NCBI RefSeq assembly: GCF_000195295.1
Contig: NC_015388.1
Coordinates: forward strand, 1,488,001 to 1,552,000
From: Desulfobacca acetoxidans DSM 11109
GTDB lineage: Bacteria > Desulfobacterota > Desulfobaccia > Desulfobaccales > Desulfobaccaceae
Length of the DNA: 64,000 nucleotides
Reading direction: 5' to 3'
In this document: piece by piece, positions 1 to 8,083 of the stretch
Layout of the letters: each line of letters opens with the position of its first letter
Position numbering within the stretch: position 1 is the stretch's first letter
Notes under the pieces: generated by a model
What the model saw: only the letters and a program-made list of their open reading frames with translations
Databases searched by the model: none
What the model was told of the DNA's origin: nothing
Made by a program: the position numbers and the translations under genes

Positions 1-144
1 GAACGGTATCTCACCAACGTGCATCACTGCCCCGAGAACGGGGGAGAAACTGATTTCCGGCGGCTTTTCCGGCGGCAGGCGGAACGGCTCATGCGGGCTG
101 TGCTGCTTAAAGGAACCTACCAACCCTATACATTTTTCTGGTAA
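1..144 (+). CDS. cas1: Cas1 CRISPR integrase, C-terminal fragment
   Basis: Reading frame 1 is open from the window edge to a TAA at 142-144 and encodes the last 47 residues, ending in YQPYTFFW. The arginine-rich helix (RRLFRRQAERLMRAVL) followed by a short aromatic tail is what the end of Cas1 looks like. Cas1 is the metal-dependent integrase that inserts new spacers at the leader end of a CRISPR array, as a complex with Cas2. The next gene, cas2, begins 3 bases after the stop and the array follows, which supports the call. The catalytic Glu/His/Asp residues lie outside the window, so activity and any Cas4 fusion cannot be judged. Confidence 0.8.
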   Translation, partial: ERYLTNVHHCPENGGETDFRRLFRRQAERLMRAVLLKGTYQPYTFFW

Positions 145-147
145 ACG

Positions 148-426
148 ATGATGTTTTATGCTATCAGTTATGATATCCGCGACAACCGGAGGCGTTTGCG
201 GGTTGCCAAGATTCTGAAGGATTACGGCGAGCGGGTGCAGCTCTCGGTGTTCGAGGCCGATCTGGATGAAAAATCTTTGGCCAGGTTGAAAAAGCGGTTG
301 GAGAAATGCCTGGACTTAACGGCAGACGGCCTCAGGCTGTATCCCCTCTGCGGCGCCTGTCGGCCCCGGATAGAGATAATGGGACAGGGAGTGGTTTCGC
401 AAGATCCTGATTATATTATTTTATAA
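148..426 (+). CDS. cas2: CRISPR-associated endoribonuclease/adaptor Cas2
   Basis: The 92-residue protein has the usual Cas2 length. It opens with the first ferredoxin-fold strand and metal-site motif FYAISYDIRDNRRRLRVAKIL (split here as FYAISYD, then IRDNRRRLRVAKIL), where the Asp after SY is the conserved acidic residue. The second motif region, ERVQLSVFEADL, is also typical. Cas2 dimers bridge two Cas1 dimers during spacer acquisition. The start is ATG 148 or ATG 151 (two adjacent Met codons). It is 3 bases from cas1, so the two are surely co-transcribed. The stop codon lies at the left border of a dispersed R1 repeat. Confidence 0.95.
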   Translation: MMFYAISYDIRDNRRRLRVAKILKDYGERVQLSVFEADLDEKSLARLKKRLEKCLDLTADGLRLYPLCGACRPRIEIMGQGVVSQDPDYIIL

Positions 427-650
427 GTTCCCATGTTCTCCCGAACACAACGAAGCATAAAAACAGTCGACTTCCAACGGATTGCCAGGAGTCATTACCT
501 CTAACCTCTTACCCCTTACCTATAACCTGTTTTTATATAAGTGCACATGTTCTGCCGAACACAACGAAGCATAAAAACAGAATCGGTGCGGCTGCTCACA
601 ATAATGTTTTTGCTGTTCACGGCTCACGGCTCACTGTTTTTATATAAGCA
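423..650 (+). repeat. R1 dispersed repeat, two tandem units
   Basis: Two units lie head to tail. Each has a conserved head (catgttctNNNgaac, then acaacgaagcATAAAAACAG), a variable interior, and a tail CTGTTTTTATATAAG that is the inverted complement of the head's last 10 bases. The first interior (about 471-525) contains the period-7 series CCTCTAA/CCTCTTA/CCCCTTA/CCTATAA. The second (about 583-633) contains GTTCACG/GCTCACG/GCTCACT. Closely related copies are at 4491-4615, 12898-13110 and 21527-21985. The paired ends suggest a MITE-like element, and the element separates cas2 from the CRISPR leader. Confidence 0.75.
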
Positions 651-839
651 GTAGACTATACCTGGGGAGAAAAATAACGGGGAGGTTACACGGAATTTGG
701 AACATAGTGGTTTTTCTCATATTTCGAGATGGAAAAGGGGTTTGGCAGGATAGGCGGGGAGCAGCAAAGCTGGAAAAAACAGGGGTTACACGCAGGGGAG
801 TTCTATCCTATCGATAATTCACAGGAAATATAAGGGTGC
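651..839 (+). promoter_or_regulatory. CRISPR leader region
   Basis: This non-coding stretch ends at the first repeat, on the side next to cas1-cas2. The opposite end of the array carries the decayed repeats, so this is the leader side where new spacers enter and where array transcription should begin. I see no clean -35/-10 pair that I would defend. Confidence 0.6.
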
Positions 840-2137
840 CTTACAACGATAAGAAGAGTCTTCGGACGATTGCGACTAATTTATAAAGGCTTCGTAGAAT
901 TCTATAGGTCTTTGCTTACAACGATAAGAAGAGTCTTCGGACGATTGCGACGGTTCCGGCTTCACACAGACCAACTACGATCTCTTGCCTTACAACGATA
1001 AGAAGAGTCTTCGGACGATTGCGACTTGGCAAGATTCCTCACATATCTTTCATCGAAATCGCCTTACAACGATAAGAAGAGTCTTCGGACGATTGCGACT
1101 CATATAAGATCGAAAGGCTTGTCTTTGTTCCTCAGACTTACAACGATAAGAAGAGTCTTCGGACGATTGCGACTTCTTTGTGTCGTTCCTTGAACGCTTT
1201 AAGATTTTTTACTTACAACGATAAGAAGAGTCTTCGGACGATTGCGACTAAGCGAATTACCCACTCCTGGATTAGCTAAAGATATTCTTACAACGATAAG
1301 AAGAGTCTTCGGACGATTGCGACCTTCCAGCTGGGGCAAGGCCTTCAAAAGATTGTTAATCAATCTTACAACGATAAGAAGAGTCTTCGGACGATTGCGA
1401 CCCAACTTGCATATGACAGAGGAAAGCTTTTCATCAATCTTACAACGATAAGAAGAGTCTTCGGACGATTGCGACTGTTCCGCTACAGCTCGGCACATGC
1501 CCAGGCCATGCTCCTTACAACGATAAGAAGAGTCTTCGGACGATTGCGACAGAGGTCCTGCGGGCGCACCACCGTGGCGTTGCCGCCTTACAACGATAAG
1601 AAGAGTCTTCGGACGATTGCGACAGCTTCATTACCCATTCAATATCGCCGGCGAGAGCGAAAACTTACAACGATAAGAAGAGTCTTCGGACGATTGCGAC
1701 TACAAGACATGTTTGTAACTTCTGATGTATTCAACGTCGCCTTACAACGATAAGAAGAGTCTTCGGACGATTGCGACCTAATCGATATCTGAGTCTCCAT
1801 GTCAAATGCGTTGACTTACAACGATAAGAAGAGTCTTCGGACGATTGCGACCTTGATCAGATTGGAAGAGGCTGTAGAAGGCAACATTCTTACAACGATA
1901 AGAAGAGTCTTCGGACGATTGCGACTCCTGGTCGGCGTTATCCAGTAAGTCAAGGACTTCATCCTTACAACGATAAGAAGAGTCTTCGGACGATTGCGAC
2001 TATTACAGCGGTCGCGGTATCTGTGAAGGCTGTGGTTTCCTTACAACGATAAGAAGAGCCTTCGGGCGATTGCGACCCGTAGGGGCGGGGTTACCCCGCC
2101 CCTACGCCGGTTACAACGATAAGAAGAGTCTTCGGAC
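840..2137 (+). CRISPR. CRISPR array, 17 full 37-nt repeats plus one truncated repeat
   Basis: Repeat consensus is CTTACAACGATAAGAAGAG followed by TCTTCGGACGATTGCGAC (37 nt). Repeats start at 840, 915, 989, 1063, 1137, 1212, 1287, 1365, 1439, 1514, 1587, 1664, 1741, 1815, 1889, 1964 and 2040; spacers are 36-41 nt. Repeat 17 has two substitutions (GTC to GCC, GGAC to GGGC). A final copy at 2111-2137 loses its last 9 bases, marking the old end. The repeat's last 8 bases, ATTGCGAC, resemble the ATTGAAAC 5-prime crRNA handle of type I and III systems, which agrees with plus-strand transcription. The repeat contains a small hairpin, GAAG-AGT-CTTC. Effector genes are outside the window, so the subtype is not assignable. 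Confidence 0.98.
2078..2106. repeat. R2 palindrome occupying the last spacer slot
   Basis: CGTAGGGGCGGGG and CCCCGCCCCTACG form a perfect 13-bp inverted repeat around TTA. It sits between the mutated repeat 17 and the truncated repeat 18, in a slot of only 34 nt. The same palindrome type recurs between genes elsewhere in the window (28752-28779, 63882-63906, and divergent forms at 11278, 23840 and 26211). It therefore looks like an inserted repetitive element rather than a captured spacer. Confidence 0.8.
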
Positions 2138-2161
2138 ATATTAGGAAATCAGACTGTTTTG

Positions 2162-2183
2162 GCACAGGCTGGAAAGCCTGTGC
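2162..2183. repeat. R3 hairpin
   Basis: GCACAGGCT-ggaa-AGCCTGTGC is a perfect 9-bp stem. Related sequences occur at about 36252-36274, 46622-46642 and inside R1 interiors near 13040 and 21580, so this is a dispersed family. The rest of 2138-2520 holds only the possible remnant listed next. Confidence 0.6.
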
Positions 2184-2196
2184 TACTGGGTATAGG

Positions 2197-2367
2197 GGAT
2201 TTTGGCGGATTATTCGGGATTATGGGGCAGAAGATGGGAGCGGGGTTTCTCCGTTTGAGGCGTTTTTCAGCATATCAGAAGTATTATCTTTCCTGAAAGA
2301 ACATCCCCGCCCGGCACATAGGGAGGTTTACACCAGGGTGGAGGTTTATGATGAGGATACCTACTAA
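2197..2367 (+). pseudogene. Possible gene remnant, unrecognised
   Basis: This frame is open for 56 codons without an ATG and ends at TAA 2365-2367. Its translation has coding-like composition (for example FLKEHPRPAHREVYTRVEVY, then DEDTY). After the stop the same frame continues in a protein-like way (WGEQGSKDKPLKALRNVNIL) between further stops. This fits a decayed gene next to the old end of the CRISPR array, but the family is not identified. It could also be chance. Confidence 0.25.
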
Positions 2368-2520
2368 TGGGGGGAGCAGGGCAGCAAGGATAAGCCCCTC
2401 AAAGCCCTGAGAAACGTCAACATCCTGTAACTTCCGGAAGCCTTGAAAGAATTTGCACCGGCATACGCCTGCTAAAATTTTCCTGTGGAGCGGATTGGCG
2501 CGCAAGGCGAATGGAGGGGA

Positions 2521-2706
2521 TTAAAGCATTTTCACCAGTGCGGCGACTAGGGGCACGGACGCGGCCAGCATCCCGCCAAGGCGTAGGGTGAGGTCATGCT
2601 TCAGGCGGAGTGCAGGCTTTTTCATATCGCATTGCAGGAGGGCAATATCTGTTTGGGAAGCCATTTCCCCTTGCACCAGGGCGATGTCGCTTTGCAGAAA
2701 GTACAT
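2521..2706 (-). CDS. Small coiled-coil membrane protein, DUF1640-like, short paralogue
   Basis: The 61 residues run from a heptad-like segment (LQSDIALVQGEMASQTDIAL, then LQCDMKK) into RLKHDLTLRLGGMLAAS and a hydrophobic C-terminus, VPLVAALVKML. This matches the second half of the bacterial DUF1640/CCDC90-like small proteins, which have a helical coiled coil followed by one C-terminal membrane helix. It begins 14 bases after the stop of the 87-residue protein upstream on the same strand and appears to be its shorter relative. The function of the family in bacteria is unknown. It could be a truncated copy. Confidence 0.5.
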   Translation of the reverse strand: MYFLQSDIALVQGEMASQTDIALLQCDMKKPALRLKHDLTLRLGGMLAASVPLVAALVKML

Positions 2707-2720
2707 CTGATACGTATGGC

Positions 2721-2984
2721 TTATTTGAGGAACTTAACGATAAAAGCAATGAAGGCCCCTTGGCCGATGACCAGCCCGAAAATCCATTTGATCAGGTCTG
2801 ATTTTAGTTCAGATAGCTTGACCTCAAGACGCATTTCCATTTCTCTCAAGTCTTGTTTAGTGGCTAACTGTTCTTCTACTACCCCGGCCATAGCTTCAGC
2901 CATAGCCTCAGCCTGCTCTTGGCTGAAATTGGCCGATTTTAGTTTTTTGGCAAAATTTAAGGTATCAAAGGCGATTGCTCTCAT
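2721..2984 (-). CDS. Small coiled-coil membrane protein, DUF1640-like
   Basis: The 87-residue protein has an N-terminal globular helix (AFDTLNFAKKLKSANFSQEQ, then AEAMAEAMAGVVEEQLATKQ), a charged coiled coil (DLREMEMRLEVKLSELKSDL) and one C-terminal membrane segment (WIFGLVIGQGAFIAFIVKFL). This order is typical of DUF1640-type proteins, often found next to mobile or defence genes, with no settled function. The start is supported by a GGGGTGAG ribosome site about 6 bases upstream of the ATG on the minus strand. It probably forms a two-gene operon with the 61-residue protein. Confidence 0.65.
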   Translation of the reverse strand: MRAIAFDTLNFAKKLKSANFSQEQAEAMAEAMAGVVEEQLATKQDLREMEMRLEVKLSELKSDLIKWIFGLVIGQGAFIAFIVKFLK

Positions 2985-3137
2985 AATATCTCACCCCACA
3001 AAAGAATATCATATTCGAAGAGCATGGATTGATTGTAATTACATTTTGTCGTTTAGTCAATTTATCTTGACAACCTGTCCCTTGCGGGGAATAACGGCGG
3101 GGCTAAAGCTTAGACGGCTCCCCGACCGTTAAATCGA

Positions 3138-3167
3138 AACGACAAGAAGAGTCTTCGGACGATTGCG
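3138..3167 (+). repeat. Orphan CRISPR repeat fragment
   Basis: Thirty bases match positions 6-35 of the CRISPR repeat with one mismatch (ACGAC instead of ACGAT). It lies 1.0 kb beyond the end of the array, has the same orientation, and has no second repeat nearby. It is either a relic of an array that once extended here or a moved fragment. Confidence 0.85.
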
Positions 3168-3223
3168 GGGATAGGGTCGAGGCTGTTATAATAAGACCGC
3201 CGTCCGTTCTCCTGTCAAGAAAC

Positions 3224-4474
3224 CTAAGATGGCCCGCACGAGAGATTATCAAGCAGCGCCGAGGCAAATCCGGAACAGGATAGTTCTCGGGCTCCGGGCA
3301 TGAGGCGGGCCAAGTCGTAGGTAACGGTCCTGGCCTGGATGGTCCGCGCCAAGCCCTCGTGGATGAGATTGGCGGCTTCGGTCCAGTCGAGATATTCTAG
3401 CATCATGGTTCCCGACAGGATGAGGGAGCTCGGGTTGATCTTGTCCAGGTTGGCGTATTTCGGGGCGCTGCCGTGGGTGGCCTCAAAGACGGCGTAGCGG
3501 TCGCCGATGTTGGCGCCGGGGGCCATGCCCAGACCGCCTACCTGGGCCGCCAGGGCATCCGAGAGGTAGTCGCCGTTCAGGTTGGGGGTGGCAATGACGC
3601 TGTATTCCTCGGGGCGCAGCAGCACCTGCTGGAAGATGGAGTCGGCGATGCGGTCCTTGATAATAATTCGATCGGCCGGAGCGCGGCCGTCAAACTCACG
3701 CCAGAGTTGCTCCTCGGTAATCACCCGGTCTTTGAATTCCGCCGCCGCCAGCTCATAGCCCCAGGTTTTAAAAGCTCCTTCGGTATACTTCATGATGTTG
3801 CCTTTGTGCATCAGGGTGACGCTGGGCCGGCCCGTCTGCAGGGCAAAGATGATGGCTTTCCGCACCAGCCGCTGGGAACCGGCAGCGCTCATGGGTTTAA
3901 TGCCGATGCCGGCCTCCGGAGAGATATGGCAACCCATCTGGGTGTTCAGGAAGTTTACTACCTTACGGGCCTCCGAACTCTGGGCCGGCCATTCGATGCC
4001 GGCGTAGACATCTTCGGTATTTTCCCGAAAGATCACCATATTGGTTTTTTCCGGTTCTCTTAAAGGGCTGGGAGTTCCAGCATAGTAGCGCACCGGGCGG
4101 ATGCAGGCATAGAGATCCAAGACCTGGCGCAGCGTCACGTTGATCGACCGAAAGCCTCCCCCCACCGGTGTGGTGAGGGGGCCTTTCAACGCTACCAGAT
4201 ACTCTTTGATGGCCTTCAGAGTCTCTTCCGGCAGGTGGCTGCCGACGGCCTCATAAGCCTTTTCTCCGGCCAGGGCCTCCCGCCAGACAATCCGCCGTCG
4301 GCCGCCGTAGGCCCGGGCTACCGCCCCGTCCAAAACCCGCACCGTTGCCCGCCAGATGTCGGGGCCGGTCCCGTCGCCTTCAATATAGAGGATGATGGGA
4401 TTATCCGGAACCCGGAGCTTGCCGGTCCCATCAAAGGTAATTTTCTCGCCTGTTAAAGATGTGGTGTCAGTCAT
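3224..4474 (-). CDS. icd: NADP-dependent isocitrate dehydrogenase
   Basis: This 416-residue protein has the length of the E. coli-type homodimeric Icd, which oxidises isocitrate to 2-oxoglutarate and CO2. Visible signatures are [11 protein letters not shown] near the N-terminus, the substrate loop [20 protein letters not shown] (whose Ser equals the Ser phosphorylated by AceK in E. coli), [14 protein letters not shown], the metal-site region [20 protein letters not shown], and [20 protein letters not shown]. No aceK is visible here. It is transcribed toward the CRISPR region and is separated from hldE by an R1 repeat, so it is probably its own unit. Confidence 0.97.
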   Translation of the reverse strand: MTDTTSLTGEKITFDGTGKLRVPDNPIILYIEGDGTGPDIWRATVRVLDGAVARAYGGRRRIVWREALAGEKAYEAVGSHLPEETLKAIKEYLVALKGPLTTPVGGGFRSINVTLRQVLDLYACIRPVRYYAGTPSPLREPEKTNMVIFRENTEDVYAGIEWPAQSSEARKVVNFLNTQMGCHISPEAGIGIKPMSAAGSQRLVRKAIIFALQTGRPSVTLMHKGNIMKYTEGAFKTWGYELAAAEFKDRVITEEQLWREFDGRAPADRIIIKDRIADSIFQQVLLRPEEYSVIATPNLNGDYLSDALAAQVGGLGMAPGANIGDRYAVFEATHGSAPKYANLDKINPSSLILSGTMMLEYLDWTEAANLIHEGLARTIQARTVTYDLARLMPGARELSCSGFASALLDNLSCGPS

Positions 4475-4490
4475 AGATTGCCTATCGCCT

Positions 4491-4615
4491 CTTATAAAGT
4501 GTCATGTTCTGCTGATCACAACGAAGCATAAAAACAGAATCGTGGCGGCTGCTCACAATAATGTTTTTGCTGCTCACGGCTCACGGCTCACGGCCCACTG
4601 TTTTTATATAAGCAG
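4491..4615 (+). repeat. R1 dispersed repeat, single unit
   Basis: The head is catgttctgctgatcac, then aacgaagcATAAAAACAG. The interior is almost identical to the second unit at 583-633, and the tail is CTGTTTTTATATAAGCAG. The interior carries four period-7 words (GCTCACG three times, then GCCCACT). It fills the gap between icd and hldE. Confidence 0.8.
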
Positions 4616-4668
4616 CCAGGGGCCGGGGATTGGTCTTTCTTCGCTCACCCTTGGCCGCTGATCCCGGA

Positions 4669-6108
4669 TCACTCTGGATCAGTTGTGGCCAATAATATTA
4701 CATCACCGCCATAGCTGCGCACGAGATCTCCTCCGGCAACCTCGGCTTCCGGATAGTTGCTGCCTTTGGTCAATACCTCGGGCTGCAGGGTCCGGAGAAT
4801 CTCGGGAAGTTGTTCGGAAGAGAAGACTGTAACAAAATCTACCGCCTCCAAGGCCGCCAACATACGCCCGCGTTGACTGGCGCGGATTACCGGGCGGCCG
4901 GGGCCCTTTACCTGACGGACAGAATCATCCGAATCCAGGGCGACGATCAATATGTCCCCCAGACGCCGGGACTCCTCCAGGAATCTGATATGCCCCCAGT
5001 GCAGCAGATCAAAGCAGCCGTTGGTAAGCACCAGCCGTTTTCCTTGAGCCCTGAGTCTTGGGACCAGCAGCTTTAATTCCGATAAACCGACGATCTTCTC
5101 GGAGCTGGCCGTGCCGTCTGACTGCAGGGCTTTGGCCAATTCCGAGCGCAGAACCGGCGCGGTGCCGACTTTACCGACGACGATGCCGGCGGCGGTGTTG
5201 GCCAGATGCGCCGCCACCAGGAAGTCACGCCAGCAGGCCAACCCCAGGGCCATGACCGCCACCACGGTATCCCCCGCTCCGGAAACGTCGAACACTTCGC
5301 GGGCCAGAGCCGGAATCTCAACCGGCGGCGCTGCCTGCGGGAAGAGGGTCATACCCTCTGCGCCGCGGGTAATCAGGATGGCGTCCGTTTCGCAGGCGGT
5401 GCAGAGCTCCCGGCCGGCCCGCAGCACTTCATCGCCTCGCGACAGGGGATATCCCACGGCCAGTTCAGCTTCCTTGCGGTTGGGGGTGATGACGGCGGCC
5501 CGGCGATAGCGGGAAAAATCCCTCCCTTTAGGATCGACTACCACGGGTAGGTGCTGCTCCCGGCCCCGATGGATAAGCTCCGCCAGCAGCGAATCGACTA
5601 AGACGCCCTTGCCGTAGTCAGAGATAACTATGGCATGTAAATCTGGAAGGATATCGGTAAAGTAATGGCGCGCCTGCTGTTCGAACCACCCTGCCGCCAG
5701 GTGTTGGTTCTCCCGGTCGATGCGCACGATCTGTTGATTGCCGCCCACCACCCTGGTCTTGCGGGTGGTCTGACGCTCAGGATCAGTGAAAAGGCCGCTG
5801 GGGTCTACTCCCAACCTGCGAACCTCTGTTTTGAGAACCGCTCCTGCATTGTCTTCGCCCACCAGACCGAGCACTGCTACCTGGGCCCCCAGGCCCACCA
5901 GATTGTTGACAACATTGCCGGCCCCGCCCAAGACCCGGGTTTCCCGTTCAACCTTGACCACCAGCACCGGCGCTTCCGGTGAAATCCGCTCCACCTGCCC
6001 CCAGACGTACTCGTCCAGCATAAAATCGCCGGCCACCAATACTCTTAGGCCACTCAAGGCGTTGAGATCAATGCGGCTTAAATCTGGTTGAGACAGTTCA
6101 CAGTTCAC
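4669..6108 (-). CDS. hldE: Bifunctional heptose 7-phosphate kinase / heptose 1-phosphate adenylyltransferase
   Basis: HldE makes ADP-D-glycero-beta-D-manno-heptose for the LPS inner core. The N-terminal PfkB/ribokinase domain shows LRVLVAGDFMLDEYVWG, the glycine-rich LGGAGNVVNNL and the catalytic DVSGAGDT. The C-terminal nucleotidyltransferase domain shows TNGCFDLLHWGHIRFLEESR and the family motif LTKGSNYP. The frame is open to a TTG at 6150, but the extra residues come partly from an ACAGTTC period-7 tract. A GTG at 6108 preceded by GGTGG gives about 20 residues before the first strand, closer to other HldE proteins, so I chose it. The start is uncertain and the function is not. Confidence 0.95.
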   Translation of the reverse strand: MNCELSQPDLSRIDLNALSGLRVLVAGDFMLDEYVWGQVERISPEAPVLVVKVERETRVLGGAGNVVNNLVGLGAQVAVLGLVGEDNAGAVLKTEVRRLGVDPSGLFTDPERQTTRKTRVVGGNQQIVRIDRENQHLAAGWFEQQARHYFTDILPDLHAIVISDYGKGVLVDSLLAELIHRGREQHLPVVVDPKGRDFSRYRRAAVITPNRKEAELAVGYPLSRGDEVLRAGRELCTACETDAILITRGAEGMTLFPQAAPPVEIPALAREVFDVSGAGDTVVAVMALGLACWRDFLVAAHLANTAAGIVVGKVGTAPVLRSELAKALQSDGTASSEKIVGLSELKLLVPRLRAQGKRLVLTNGCFDLLHWGHIRFLEESRRLGDILIVALDSDDSVRQVKGPGRPVIRASQRGRMLAALEAVDFVTVFSSEQLPEILRTLQPEVLTKGSNYPEAEVAGGDLVRSYGGDVILLATTDPE

Positions 6109-6113
6109 AGTTC
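6093..6113. repeat. Period-7 microrepeat (ACAGTTC)3
   Basis: There are three perfect ACAGTTC units. They overlap the 5-prime end of hldE, so length changes here would shift the reading frame for any start upstream of 6108. Other period-7 tracts in the window have different unit sequences. Confidence 0.6.
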
Positions 6114-6315
6114 GAGGTCCACCAGGAGAAATCAATCGGCTGCAATGCAAGCAATGCCGGCCCTCATGCCAATGTGACGATATTTAACCTTTAGGTGAGA
6201 TTTCTGCTTGATTATGATAGCATATGGACGGTAAAGATTTCAACGGCTATCAAAAACTCCGGCGCAAGCCCTTAAATGGAAAATGCAAAATTGACCGGCA
6301 GGTCAGGAGTGCACT

Positions 6316-7152
6316 ATGTCAGAAATAGACATTATTCAGGCTATTGAACTGGCCATCTCACATGAACTGGAAGCTCGGCGGTCTTATCTCGAACTGAGCG
6401 ATCAGGCCGATGATTTGGAGTTGAAGAGGTTACTGCAGGAGATTGCCCAGGAAGAAGCCGGGCATGAGGCCTCCTTGCGCAGCCGGCTGCGTCTGTATCA
6501 GGAAAAACACCTTCTGCGCGATACTATTTCCCGTTATGTCAGCCCCAACGTCTGCGAGGAGATCTTAAAAAACCCTCAGCTCTTGCAGTTGGGTGGAAAA
6601 CGCCAGCGGGTGACAGTACTCTTTGCCGATATCTGGGGCTTTACCAGCATGTCGGAAAAATTAACGCCGGAGACCGTGGTGGAGATGCTTAACCACTTTT
6701 TCACTGCCATGGTTGATATTGTCTTTGAGCATGAGGGCACCCTGGACAAATTTATCGGGGACAATATCATGGCCGTTTTTGGCACCCCTTTGGAGATTGC
6801 CCAACCGGCCTTAAAAGCCGCGCGCTGTGCCCTGGCAATGCATCGGCGGCTGCGGCAGATGCAAACTGATCTGTGCCAGATCAAGCGCATCGGCATCGGC
6901 ATCAACACGGGGGAGGTCATCGCTGGCAATATCGGCTCCCATCGCCATATGGACTTTACCGTCATCGGCGATGTGGTCAACATTGCCGCCAGACTGGAGA
7001 GCCTGACCCGAGAACTGGACGCCGATATTATTATCGGACCTGAAACCTATCAGGAGATTGCTCCGTATTGCCGCCTGGAGCCCTGCGCCCCGGTTGTCCT
7101 GCGAGGCCGCAGCGAACCGTTGCTAACCTATCGGCTGTTGGGCGAAGTCTAA
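6316..7152 (+). CDS. Class III nucleotide cyclase with N-terminal half-rubrerythrin domain
   Basis: Residues 1-58 form two helices with ferritin/rubrerythrin-type di-iron ligands: Glu17 in ISHELEARRSY and Glu47/His50 in EEAGHE. After the usual linker (SRYVSPNVCEEILKNP), residues 98-275 are a class III cyclase. It has metal ligands Asp105 (FADIWGFT) and Asp149 (KFIGDN), adenine-selecting Lys145 and Asp219 (VIGD), and transition-state Asn222 and Arg226 (NIAARLE). All catalytic residues are present, and Lys plus Asp favour ATP over GTP. No membrane segment is seen, so it is cytosolic. It is flanked by hldE (divergent) and a convergent DUF3786 gene, so it is monocistronic. An iron, oxygen or peroxide sensor controlling cAMP is my inference. 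Confidence 0.85.
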   Translation: MSEIDIIQAIELAISHELEARRSYLELSDQADDLELKRLLQEIAQEEAGHEASLRSRLRLYQEKHLLRDTISRYVSPNVCEEILKNPQLLQLGGKRQRVTVLFADIWGFTSMSEKLTPETVVEMLNHFFTAMVDIVFEHEGTLDKFIGDNIMAVFGTPLEIAQPALKAARCALAMHRRLRQMQTDLCQIKRIGIGINTGEVIAGNIGSHRHMDFTVIGDVVNIAARLESLTRELDADIIIGPETYQEIAPYCRLEPCAPVVLRGRSEPLLTYRLLGEV

Positions 7153-7177
7153 AGCTCAAACCTCAAAATTTAAGAAC

Positions 7178-8047
7178 CTACACGGCAAAACCATGTTTGA
7201 AGGTAAGCTTCTTGATCATCTGTGCCAGTCCGACACCCAGGGTGAAGACCGAATCCGTACCGAGATTCCGGTCGGCGGTTTCATCAAAAAATACCTTGAG
7301 GCCGGATTCCAGGCCGTCTTCCGGCAACCAATAGCAGATCAGGATAGGAACCTTGGGGAGCGGGTATAAGACCACAGAAATATCGGACTCAAATTGCTGT
7401 GCCACCTGCCTGCCGCTGAAAAGCTGAATAATATTGTCAAAGAGTTCGGTATAGCTATCGGCCACCCGTTTTAAAGGCTCTTCGCATTGCCGTTGAAAAA
7501 GTGGATATCGTTCCCGGCCATTGCTCAACTCGCGCAGCGATACCCACTTATGCGCCAGCGGAAGCCCCTGTCCGTGGAGGATATAGTTGAGAAACGGCAC
7601 GGCAATCCAGGGATTGATGTGAATATCGGCGCTCAGATTTCCCCGCACATCGACACTAAAGTCTTTGCCGAGAACCTTTATAGTCAGTCGGTTATCCGAG
7701 AAGCTGCCTCCGGTTCCGGCGGTGGCGGCGGCGAGATCGAGGCGGGCTACCTCAGCCTTCAACCCTTCCAGGTATTCTATACCCGGATCAAAGGGAGGAC
7801 GGGTTTCGATTTCTTCCGAAACCTTCTCAGCAATGTCTTTGGCCAACCGGGGGCATTCGTTGAGCTTTCTCTGATCCTGAAAGACCGCCCGGGCAAAAGC
7901 GAGGCAGGTTTTTTCACCACACTTTCTGCAGTTCGATTTGTCCAGCAACTGCAATATTTCTAAGACATTTTTGGGTTTGGAGTTCAAGGCTTCCTCTTTT
8001 ATGGCGGGCAACAGTTCAGTCTTCCGAGGCTTTAGGTAGGTTGCCAA
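7178..8047 (-). CDS. Fe-S and DUF3786 domain protein
   Basis: The 289-residue protein starts with a four-Cys cluster motif, C40-x2-C43-x4-C48-x16-C65 (NCRKCGEKTCLAFARAVF). This is the small Fe-S domain also found in corrinoid/acetyl-CoA pathway proteins and RnfB-type proteins. The remainder (about residues 105-285) matches the DUF3786 type, with conserved patches INPWIAVPFLNYILHGQG and PLPKVPILICYWLP. Such proteins occur in anaerobes with C1/acetyl-CoA metabolism, but their reaction is unknown. It is cytosolic, with no signal peptide. It stands alone, converging on the cyclase gene. Confidence 0.8.
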   Translation of the reverse strand: MATYLKPRKTELLPAIKEEALNSKPKNVLEILQLLDKSNCRKCGEKTCLAFARAVFQDQRKLNECPRLAKDIAEKVSEEIETRPPFDPGIEYLEGLKAEVARLDLAAATAGTGGSFSDNRLTIKVLGKDFSVDVRGNLSADIHINPWIAVPFLNYILHGQGLPLAHKWVSLRELSNGRERYPLFQRQCEEPLKRVADSYTELFDNIIQLFSGRQVAQQFESDISVVLYPLPKVPILICYWLPEDGLESGLKVFFDETADRNLGTDSVFTLGVGLAQMIKKLTFKHGFAV

Positions 8048-8083
8048 GGTCGGAAATAGGGTTGGAAATTATTTTAGCAGAAA

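Noticed and set aside
1199-1753. Open frames on both strands across the CRISPR array
   Set aside because: They are built from the repeated 37-nt unit (peptides like NRPKTLLIVV recur) and cross every spacer, so they are an artefact of repeat composition.
2284-2505. 73-codon minus-strand frame next to the array
   Set aside because: The opposite strand has the more coding-like (though broken) frame. The peptide lacks any family resemblance.
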